Shown: one piece after another, positions 22,856 through 28,128 of the stretch
How the letters are laid out: each line of letters opens with the position of its first letter
Numbering within the stretch: the stretch's first letter is position 1
Assembly (NCBI GenBank): GCA_050180235.1
Contig: JBFXEJ010000088.1
Coordinates: forward strand, 1-28,128
Source: JAABRU01 sp050180235
GTDB lineage: Bacteria > Desulfobacterota > Desulfobacteria > Desulfobacterales > Desulfococcaceae
DNA: 28,128 nucleotides
Reading direction: 5' to 3'
Made by a program: the position numbers and the translations under genes
Notes under the pieces: model-generated
What the model was told of the DNA's origin: nothing
The model's database searches: none
The model's input: the letters and a program-made list of their open reading frames with translations, nothing else

Positions 22856-23943
22856 CCATCCGACATATGGAAGAATACAGAGACCCGGAAATTTCCCGCA
22901 GTCTCATTGAACAGATTCGCATCCTCAGTCAGCGGAACATCCGTCTGATGGAAGTTTGCGGGACACATACCATGTCCATTTTCCGCAACGGCATCCGCTC
23001 GGTTCTGCCGGAAACCGTCACCCTGCTTTCCGGCCCGGGCTGTCCGGTCTGCGTGACGGATCAGAGCGAAATTGACGCGTTTATCCGCATTGCAAGGATC
23101 GAAGATGTGATTGTCACCACCTTCGGAGATCTGATGCGAGTGCCGGGAACCGGCTCTTCTCTGGAAAAAGAGCGGGCGCAGGGACGGGATATACGCATGG
23201 TGTATTCCACAATGGACGCTTTGGAAACAGCGCAAAAGCATCCGGAGAAAAAAATTGTGTTTCTGGGCGTGGGGTTTGAAACCACAGCCCCCACAGTCGC
23301 GGCTGCCGTGCTTTCTGCAAAAAAAATGAATCTGGATAATTTTCTGGTCTTTTCCGCTCACAAACGGGTAATTCCTGCTTTGTATGCTCTGGGAAAAATG
23401 AAGCAGATACGGGTGGATGGATTCATTCTGCCGGGGCATGTGTCGGTCATTATCGGAACTGACGCGTATCTGCCTTTTTTTGAAACACATCACATTCCCT
23501 GTGTGATAGCCGGATTTGAACCGGCTGATATTCTGCAGGCCGTATTCCGGCTGATTTCCCAGATTGAAACCGGTTCCCCTGCATTGGAAAATGCCTATCC
23601 CCGCGCTGTCACGCCACAGGGAAATACAAAGGCATTGGAAATCATGGACAGGGTTTTCACTCCTGCGGACGCTGTGTGGCGGGGCATGGGAATGATCCCA
23701 CAAAGCGGCATGAAATTCCGGAGTGAATTTGAACACTTTGATGCGCAGAAGATACTGAATATTGAAATGAAACCCGGTGCAGAACCCAAAGGCTGCGCGT
23801 GCGGTCTTGTGATAACAGGTCAGGTCATACCGCCGGAATGCCCTTTGTACAAAAGAAAATGCACACCCATGAACCCGGTCGGCCCCTGCATGGTCTCCAG
23901 CGAAGGAACCTGCGCGGCTTATTACCGCTATCATGCGGAATAA
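22852..23943 (+). CDS. hypD: HypD, [NiFe]-hydrogenase maturation scaffold
   Basis: A 363-residue protein with all HypD signatures: EVCGTHTMSIFRNGIR (Cys36), LLSGPGCPVCVTD (Cys64, Cys67), FLGVGFETTAPTVA, LPGHVSVIIG, GCACGLVITGQV (Cys315, Cys317) and CPLYKRKCTPMNPVGPCMVSSEGTCAAYYRY (Cys330, 337, 346, 354), the last four fitting the [4Fe-4S] ligands. With HypC it assembles the Fe(CN)2CO centre of [NiFe]-hydrogenases in the cytoplasm. It starts at ATG 22852, with GGGAG 10 bases upstream, and the truncated PIN frame ends over its start. hypC, hypE and hydrogenase genes are not visible, so it is an orphan here. Confidence 0.97.
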   Translation: MTIRHMEEYRDPEISRSLIEQIRILSQRNIRLMEVCGTHTMSIFRNGIRSVLPETVTLLSGPGCPVCVTDQSEIDAFIRIARIEDVIVTTFGDLMRVPGTGSSLEKERAQGRDIRMVYSTMDALETAQKHPEKKIVFLGVGFETTAPTVAAAVLSAKKMNLDNFLVFSAHKRVIPALYALGKMKQIRVDGFILPGHVSVIIGTDAYLPFFETHHIPCVIAGFEPADILQAVFRLISQIETGSPALENAYPRAVTPQGNTKALEIMDRVFTPADAVWRGMGMIPQSGMKFRSEFEHFDAQKILNIEMKPGAEPKGCACGLVITGQVIPPECPLYKRKCTPMNPVGPCMVSSEGTCAAYYRYHAE

Positions 23944-24033
23944 ATGCTCCGGAAATGTTTTTTCCTGCAATTTCAGATGCGGACAGTGTATAAAATCCGG
24001 GCTGTTGTCCGGGAAAATCTGCCTGATTATCAG
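23929..24033. repeat. Direct repeat flanking the cassette-like region, left copy
   Basis: About 103 bp from the last codons of hypD (TATCATGCGGAATAAATGC) through CCGGGCTGTTGTCCGGG to GCCTGATTATCAG. The right copy is 26262-26364, about 90% identical by eye. The two diverge exactly at CAG|TT. Confidence 0.85.
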
Positions 24034-24123
24034 TTATGCCCCAAAAGGAGACATAAAAATTTCATTCTGGATAATATTTTGTTTTTTATGGTTATTGAAA
24101 GAGGGAAAACCTGTCAGAATAGA

Positions 24124-24245
24124 TTTTCCCTGATAAGTGGCGATTATGGATGTTATCAGGGAAAGTTCCCTGATATTGTGTTATCACGGGAATTTTCCCT
24201 GATAATATAGATTTTTGGCTGTTATCAGGGAAAAGTTCCTGATAA
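24124..24245. repeat. Array of TTATCAGGGAA palindromes
   Basis: Three palindromes and a half-site: TTTTCCCTGATAA (24124-24136), TTATCAGGGAAAG/TTCCCTGATA (24153-24175), TTATCACGGGAATTTTCCCTGATAA (24181-24205) and TTATCAGGGAAAAG/TTCCTGATAA (24222-24245). Spacings are uneven (28 and 41 bases). They precede the 24266 gene. A multi-site operator or a repeat family are possible. Confidence 0.82.
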
Positions 24246-24265
24246 TCGATGGTTCGCTTGAAAAA

Positions 24266-24775
24266 ATGATCAATCAGATTCATAAAATTGAAGCAGAAAG
24301 ATTACGCATTGCGCTCATGTGCGGTTGCGACAGCTCTACGACGGTAATCGCTTGGGCGGATTCAATCATCAATCTACAATTCGATGTAGATTACCTGGTT
24401 ATTGATATTTCTTTAACTCGGCCAGAGAAAATAAAAGAATTGATATCTCTATTAAGAAAACTTGGCCAAGAAACAGATCATGATGACGCTTTACGTTGTG
24501 TGCTTGGAAGGGCTTCATTCCTTGCCGGAAAGGGCGAATTTAATTTAAGAAATTTTGCAAAATGGCTGTATTTTACAGAATCAACAGGTTGGGATCTCCC
24601 ATCTGACCTGAATTTTGTTTATTCAACTGATGATGAGTATTCCCTTGCTGAAGATGGTGTTTTCGGCAGTCTTGAAGATGTTGATGCTATGTTTTTAAAC
24701 AACCTAAATGAATTTGAAAGCGAACAAAGCGCTTCACCTGATTGGTATTCCGCTGCGCTTCATACCAACAGGTGA
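24266..24775 (+). CDS. Hypothetical protein, cassette-like gene
   Basis: A 169-residue protein. I take ATG 24266 (MINQIHKIEAERLRIALMCGCD), skipping a 17-residue leader that lies in the palindrome array; the ribosome-binding site is weak (CTTGAAAAA), so the start is uncertain. Segment STTVIAWADSIINLQFDVDYLVIDISLTRPEKIKELISLLRKLG suggests an alpha/beta domain; the C-terminus is acidic (TDDEYSLAEDGVFGSLEDVDAM). No family recognised. Base composition is lower in GC than the core genes. The 3' end overlaps an attC-like site, the typical arrangement of integron cassette genes. Function unknown; cassette and TA neighbours make an accessory or defence role conceivable but unsupported. Confidence 0.7.
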   Translation: MINQIHKIEAERLRIALMCGCDSSTTVIAWADSIINLQFDVDYLVIDISLTRPEKIKELISLLRKLGQETDHDDALRCVLGRASFLAGKGEFNLRNFAKWLYFTESTGWDLPSDLNFVYSTDDEYSLAEDGVFGSLEDVDAMFLNNLNEFESEQSASPDWYSAALHTNR

Positions 24776-24789
24776 GCTTTACGTTATGC
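24719..24789. other. attC-like site 1 (integron cassette recombination site)
   Basis: Stem TTCACCTG/CAGGTGAG with an inner stem ATTGGTAT/CATACCAA, and the right end CTTTACGTTATGC with the conserved GTTATGC R' box (24783-24789). The left R'' box (AGCGAAC) is degenerate. The layout is the same as attC-like site 2. It overlaps the end of the upstream gene. Confidence 0.6.
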
Positions 24790-24829
24790 GTTCATAATTA
24801 TTACTAATAAAAATATTTGGTATTTACAA

Positions 24830-25276
24830 ATGCAATACTGGGATTTCATCGAAAAATTATCGGCTATTTTGGGAATAATTACTTTTATTCTATCTTTTAT
24901 TTTTGGCATAACACACATCAATGAGCTTAAAATAGCAGTAACTGGAATAATAAACCGAAAAAATAAAAATGAAAAGCCTTGGAGAGAATCAAGAAAGAAA
25001 ATACAGAATCAAACAATTGCCAATATATCCTTTTCAGTATGGATAACGAAATTTTTTTTGTTTATTACGTTAGTAACTTTTGGCTGCCCCGCACTTGGAT
25101 TTTTTGCATATATGGGCGGTACTACATTAGCATGGATTGTAGAGGGAACATTTCGGCTTTTTGGTAGTACAACTGGGGATTATTTTTTTATATTACCAAT
25201 TTTAAGTGTTTTAATTGCAGTATGTTATGGGATATGGTTAACATTTGAATGGATAATTTTGGAGAAAGATTCTTAG
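24830..25276 (+). CDS. Hypothetical membrane protein, cassette-like gene
   Basis: A 148-residue protein with about four membrane segments (LSAILGIITFILSFIFGI at 10-28; VWITKFFLFITLVTFGCPALGFFAYMGG at about 70-97; YFFILPILSVLIAVCYGIWLTF at about 118-140) and a basic loop RKNKNEKPWRESRKKIQNQ between the first and second. No family recognised. AT-rich compared with core genes. No strong ribosome-binding site precedes ATG 24830. It lies between attC-like sites 1 and 2 with one gene per interval, as in cassette arrays. The exact start is uncertain. Confidence 0.68.
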   Translation: MQYWDFIEKLSAILGIITFILSFIFGITHINELKIAVTGIINRKNKNEKPWRESRKKIQNQTIANISFSVWITKFFLFITLVTFGCPALGFFAYMGGTTLAWIVEGTFRLFGSTTGDYFFILPILSVLIAVCYGIWLTFEWIILEKDS

Positions 25277-25391
25277 AAATAATTCAAAAGGAAATTCTGG
25301 GGTCAATACTAAATTTCTAACTAACAGAACAACAATTTGAAAAAATTGGAGATAAAAGAGGCGCAGTAAGAAAAAAGGGCGAGTTGAAGCC

Positions 25392-25457
25392 GCATAACCA
25401 GAACGTTTCACCGGATTGGGCGGATGAGCCGCCCAACCGGTGAACTTAACGTTATGC
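25392..25457. other. attC-like site 2 (integron cassette recombination site)
   Basis: A 66-bp site with all hallmarks: R'' GCATAAC (25392-25398), L'' TTCACCGG (25407-25414) opposite L' CCGGTGAA (25437-25444), inner stem TTGGGCGG/CCGCCCAA, and R' GTTATGC (25451-25457). The inverted GCATAAC/GTTATGC ends are those of typical attC sites. Confidence 0.78.
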
Positions 25458-25495
25458 CTCTTGACAATGTTGCGTTCATCGGTACAAGATAATCT

Positions 25496-25774
25496 ATGAT
25501 AACATCATTTGCTCATAAAGGTTTAAAGGCATTTTACCAAACGGGAAGTGTCAAAGACATCCAAACAAATCATGCCAAAAAATTGCGTATGCAGTTGGCG
25601 GCTTTGGACACAGCCTGAGTCATAGAGGACTTGAACATTCCTGGCTACAGGCTGCATCCCTTGCAGGGCAGGCGGGCTGGTATTTGGTCTATTACTGTTA
25701 ATGGCAATTGGCGTTTAACCTTTGAGTTTTCTGACGGCAATGTACACGTTCTTAACTATGAGGACTACCACTGA
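25496..25774 (+). pseudogene. HigB-type toxin with an in-frame TGA
   Basis: Frame 25496-25774 encodes a RelE/HigB-like toxin of 92 codons: MITSFAHKGLKAFYQTGSVK, then after codon 41 a TGA (25616-25618), and then VIEDLNIPGYRLHPLQGRRAGIWSITVNGNWRLTFEFSDGNVHVLNYEDYH, which carries the conserved HigB core (GNWRLTFEF, LNYEDYH). Related proteins usually have Gln at the TGA position, consistent with a point change. The stop overlaps the higA ATG (ATGA). Selenocysteine readthrough is unlikely for this family. The toxin is presumably inactive, though a sequencing error cannot be excluded. Confidence 0.85.
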
Positions 25775-26067
25775 TGACTATGTATAATCCACCGCATCCA
25801 GGCGAATTTGTTTATTTTACGTATATGGAACCTTTTGGTTTGAGTTGCCGTTTTCTGGCGTCCAAACTGGGGGTTGCCCCTTCTACGCTTAATCGTATTT
25901 TAAAAAAGCAAAGTGGTATAAGCCCTGAAATGGCATTAAGATTGTCAGCCGTTCTTGGTCGAAGTCCGGAAAGCTGGCTTGCCTTACAGGATGCTTATGA
26001 CCTCCGGCAGGCTAAGCAACGCGTAAAACTGAGCGGTATAAGCAAGTTAGAGTTTAATATGGCATAA
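25774..26067 (+). CDS. higA: HigA-type antitoxin
   Basis: A 97-residue protein with the HigA/VapI layout: PPHPGEFVYFTYMEPFGLSCRFLASKLGVAPSTLNRILKKQSGISPEMALRLSAVLGRSPESWLALQDAYDLRQAKQ, a helix-turn-helix of the Xre type. It normally neutralises HigB and represses the operon. Its start overlaps the higB stop. The stop codon TAA lies in GGCATAAC (26059-26066), the same sequence as an attC R'' box, as is usual for the last codon of cassette genes. The promoter may be TTGACA at 25461. Confidence 0.9.
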   Translation: MTMYNPPHPGEFVYFTYMEPFGLSCRFLASKLGVAPSTLNRILKKQSGISPEMALRLSAVLGRSPESWLALQDAYDLRQAKQRVKLSGISKLEFNMA

Positions 26068-26131
26068 CAGTTTTTTCAGGAACATTGGCACTGCCATTAA
26101 CCCTGCAACACAATTTATTAGCTTAACTATT

Positions 26132-26263
26132 TATAGGCTTTAAGAAAATATTTTTGGGGATTTCTGTAGGTTGGGTTGAGGAACTAAATCCAACAAACTC
26201 AGAATGTTGGGTTTCACTACGTTCAACCCAACCTGCTCCAAAATAATTATCTTAAAAGTTATA
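26132..26263. mobile_element. TATAGG-type palindromic element, longer copy
   Basis: Inverted arms TATAGGCTTTAAGAAAATAT...TTTTGGGG and CTCCAAAATAATTATCTTAAAAG...TATA, with AGGTTGGGTT/AACCCAACCT inside. A shorter copy is at 16441-16533. It may have removed the right part of the attC after higA. Confidence 0.75.
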
Positions 26264-26364
26264 TCATGCGGAATAAATGCTCCTGAAATGTTTTTTCTTG
26301 CAATTTCAGATGCGGCCGGTGTATAAAATCCGGGCTGTTGTCTGAGAAAAACTGCCTGATTCAG
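26262..26364. repeat. Direct repeat flanking the cassette-like region, right copy
   Basis: TATCATGCGGAATAAATGC... to GCCTGATTCAG, matching 23929-24033, including the last four codons of hypD and its stop. Confidence 0.85.
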
Positions 26365-26528
26365 TTTTTGTATTACCAAAATCACTACAACAGCACATGC
26401 CAGTCTTTGGATCAGAACGTAAACTGGATAACATTTATGGAAAATGGAAACACTTTAAGAAATCCTACGCCAATGAGCACTGATTTGCTTGAAAATACCC
26501 AGGTGCTGCTGTATTTTTGTATTGCCAA

Positions 26529-26615
26529 GGCATAACCCAGCGTTACACACGGACGCAGAAGGATCCGTTCCCTCCGGTCGCTCCATCCTGCAAACCGCTT
26601 AGCTCTGTGTTAGCC
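26529..26615. other. attC-like site 3
   Basis: GGCATAAC (26529-26536) and GTTAGCC (26609-26615) are R''- and R'-like ends. Between them are CAGCGTTACACACGG and CCGCTTAGCTCTGTG, and an inner GCAGAAGGAT/ATCCTGC stem. The R boxes are not exactly complementary (GCATAAC versus GTTAGCC), so this is weaker than site 2. Confidence 0.5.
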
Positions 26616-26684
26616 ATCTTTTTTAGGATTTAATTTCCCACAGTTTGCTGCGGGGTAATTCATTATTAAAATTGGAAATTTAAT

Positions 26685-27458
26685 ATGATTAGAATAATTT
26701 TTATTTTACTGTTCTTACTGCTCCCGATGGATTCATATTCAATTGATATATCGGGCGATTTCAATAATGACGGTTTTATTGATTTAAAAGAGGCCGTTTT
26801 TGCTTTGCAGGTAGTTGCCGGTATCCGGAATCAGTCTTCTGTCTGCCAGAAAAGATTCAATAATATTTACCATGAAAGCTATTTTGAGTTATGCGGCACC
26901 GGAGGGGAACCGGTTTCAAAAGACAATGATATTTCATTATCTTTATGGGCAGAAGTGAACTCCCCCTTCTCAGGCGGAGGTATTGTCTGGTTTGATGATT
27001 TTTATCTGATTTCAGACGATGGCAGTATCAAAGATATTATCCCTAATCCCTCATTTACACAGAACTTTGAAGGTTGGAAGCATCTTGAGAATACTTTATG
27101 CCCGGCTGAAATCATCTGGTGTGGATATATTACATATATCAACGTTCCAGGACTTGACTGGGAAATTGACAACTCAGTATATTATTCAAAACCCTGTTCG
27201 GTAAAAGTTACAGTACCGAAAGAAGGGTATCAGACCCATGCTTTTCTATATCCTTCAATTTCAATGAATAATATACCGTACGGTACCAGATTCAAAGCAT
27301 CTGCACTGGTGAAAATTGAAGGTGACCTCCAGGTTCGTATCGGTATTGATTTCACAGATTCTTCAGGATTTATTGTTCGGTCAGTAAGCGGAGAAGTTAT
27401 CCAACTCAATCCGCAATATGAAACTGCAAAAGATTGGACATTAGTTAAATTACGATAA
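26685..27458 (+). CDS. Secreted calcium-loop (dockerin-like) and carbohydrate-binding-like protein, possibly truncated
   Basis: A 257-residue protein with a signal peptide (MIRIIFILLFLLLPMDSYS). Residues 21-49 (DISGDFNNDGFIDLKEAVFALQVVAGIRN) are an EF-hand/dockerin-like calcium loop of a kind recurrent in Desulfobacterales surface proteins. WFDDFYLISDDG is like the end of a CBM-type beta-sandwich, and NPSFTQNFEGW begins a second one that runs to the end (DWTLVKLR), where the expected last strands are missing. The stop codon is 4 bases before an IS1-family element, so the 3' end was probably trimmed. The protein may be a remnant of a larger extracellular polysaccharide-binding protein. It lies just after an attC-like site. 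Confidence 0.72.
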   Translation: MIRIIFILLFLLLPMDSYSIDISGDFNNDGFIDLKEAVFALQVVAGIRNQSSVCQKRFNNIYHESYFELCGTGGEPVSKDNDISLSLWAEVNSPFSGGGIVWFDDFYLISDDGSIKDIIPNPSFTQNFEGWKHLENTLCPAEIIWCGYITYINVPGLDWEIDNSVYYSKPCSVKVTVPKEGYQTHAFLYPSISMNNIPYGTRFKASALVKIEGDLQVRIGIDFTDSSGFIVRSVSGEVIQLNPQYETAKDWTLVKLR

Positions 27459-27462
27459 TTTC

Positions 27463-28128
27463 GGTAGTGCTACACAAGTAATGCTGAATTGAATTTCCGG
27501 ATAAACCAACGGATTGAACGGATATGATTATCATCATTTTTGGAAAACGGAAGTGTTTTTCTGACCAGCCGGGAAACACGCTGCCGGAGTGTGCAGCTGA
27601 ATCTTTCAGTATGGTTCGTCTGTCCTGTTTCCTTTCCGGACGGTCTGTGCCTGTTTCCGGGTATAACTTTCTCATATGCTTCCAAAAAATCAGAATAACA
27701 GACTGCGCACTGACGGTAAACACCCGGAAGGGATTTCCAGAGTTTTTTCGCATCCTTCCTGGTTCTGTTTCCAATATGAAGGCCTGCGATCTGACCGGAA
27801 TTTCTGTCAGACGCGGGCCATACCCGGCTTTTCTTTTTCTTTTTTCTGACAAAGCCCCATATTTCATCAGGTTCAGCAGTAAGTCTGCTTTTTTCAGGTT
27901 TTATAAGGGCGTTATCATCCGGAATCGCATCAGTGACGCGACGGAAAAACCAAAGCAGCCATGTGAGAGAAACATTCATGACACGGCAGATGCCTCTCAG
28001 AGATATGCGTCCGATCAGAAGTTTTTCAATGATATTTTTTTCAAAGGCGGAAACTGTTTTCTTTTCACTGTCTTCCACAAACTGTCTGCCGCAGTCTTTG
28101 CATCTGTGATTCTGTTTTCCGTTATGGA
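27463..28128 (-). mobile_element. IS1-family insertion sequence, right part (runs off the window)
   Basis: Begins GGTAGTGCTACACAAGTAAT, the element end, directly followed by its transposase gene on the opposite strand. The other end and target duplication lie outside the window. Same GGTAGTG terminus as the small element at 13046-13191. Confidence 0.85.
27470..28128 (-). CDS. IS1-family transposase, partial
   Basis: An open frame from the stop at 27470 to the window edge. Near the N-terminus HNGKQNHRCKDCGRQFVEDSEKK is the InsA-type zinc-finger region. The catalytic part includes DEIWGFVRKKKKKSRVW, GLHIGNRTRKDAKKLWKSLPGVYRQCAVCYSDFLEAYEKV and GKETGQTNHTERFSCTLRQRVSRLVRKTLPFSK, highly characteristic of IS1 transposases with the DDE/DHE core (Asp in SDF, His/Glu in NHTERF). 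The ATG-less start at 28078 (GTG) is only internal: the frame continues through the window end without a stop. InsA- and InsB-like parts are fused in one frame, without a frameshift. Confidence 0.93.
   Translation of the reverse strand, partial: HNGKQNHRCKDCGRQFVEDSEKKTVSAFEKNIIEKLLIGRISLRGICRVMNVSLTWLLWFFRRVTDAIPDDNALIKPEKSRLTAEPDEIWGFVRKKKKKSRVWPASDRNSGQIAGLHIGNRTRKDAKKLWKSLPGVYRQCAVCYSDFLEAYEKVIPGNRHRPSGKETGQTNHTERFSCTLRQRVSRLVRKTLPFSKNDDNHIRSIRWFIRKFNSALLV

Larger units (their letters stand above)
26068..26684. other. Region between higA and the calcium-loop gene
   Basis: No confident gene. After a possible R'' box at the end of higA come the TATAGG-type palindromic element (26132-26263), the right flanking direct repeat (26262-26364), a stretch of about 165 bases (26365-26528) without a recognised product and a third attC-like site (26529-26615). 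The gene at 26685 begins after TTTTAGGATTTAATTTCCC. Confidence 0.6.

Noticed and set aside
25616..25618. Selenocysteine codon in the higB-like gene
   Set aside because: HigB toxins have no redox cysteine at this place and no SECIS-like hairpin was apparent just after the TGA; a nonsense change is simpler.
26338..26535. Small cassette gene of 65 codons ending at the third attC-like site
   Set aside because: Its start lies inside the flanking repeat, there is no ribosome-binding site and no recognisable product; only the end position is suggestive.
24029..26615. Prophage or integrative element
   Set aside because: No integrase, phage structural gene or tRNA target is visible; attC-like sites explain the structure better.

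Overview
The window looks like part of a chromosome from a Desulfobacterota bacterium, probably a Desulfobacterales (Desulfonema-like) sulfate reducer. This rests on the mix of HypD, CbiG, heptosyltransferase (a Gram-negative envelope), a DxNxDGxxDLxEAxxALQVVAG calcium-loop protein and a very high load of short dispersed palindromic repeats. It is inferred without any database search. No rRNA, tRNA, CRISPR array or prophage was seen.

Layout. 1-2700 is a cluster of toxin-antitoxin (TA) modules: the tail of a mazF-like gene, a complete mazE/mazF-like pair, then vapB and a broken vapC. The modules are separated by near-identical non-coding spacers. 2703-9434 holds a small hypothetical gene, ettA (ABC-F translation factor), a 763-residue unknown protein, an exported STN+PDZ protein and a small multi-spanning membrane protein. 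9774-12662 is a stand-alone type IIG-like restriction-methylation enzyme. 13570-15931 has a CoA-disulfide-reductase-like flavoprotein convergent with an ADP-ribosylglycohydrolase-family protein. 17155-20472 runs heptosyltransferase, small zinc-ribbon protein, citrate synthase and a Fur-family regulator. 20825-23943 has cbiG, a decayed antitoxin/PIN pair and hypD. 24034-26615 is a lower-GC segment with attC-like sites and cassette-style genes (two unknowns and a higBA pair whose toxin has an internal stop), which I read as an integron cassette cluster without a visible integrase. 26685-28128 is a secreted calcium-loop/carbohydrate-binding-like fragment followed by an IS1-family insertion sequence that runs off the edge.

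The striking feature is the traffic of small non-autonomous elements (MITE-like). At least six families can be delimited. For several, the target-site duplication is readable: TAA, TAA and TTA for a 135-136 bp family; TGA twice for a TACCAA...TTGGTA family; a perfect 8-bp CAAAAAAA for an element with IS1-like GGTAGTG ends. One insertion breaks vapC, one supplies the last codons and stop of cbiG, and others sit inside older repeats whose symmetry is restored when the insert is removed. No single metabolic operon dominates; the core genes are mostly orphans embedded in this repeat-rich landscape.
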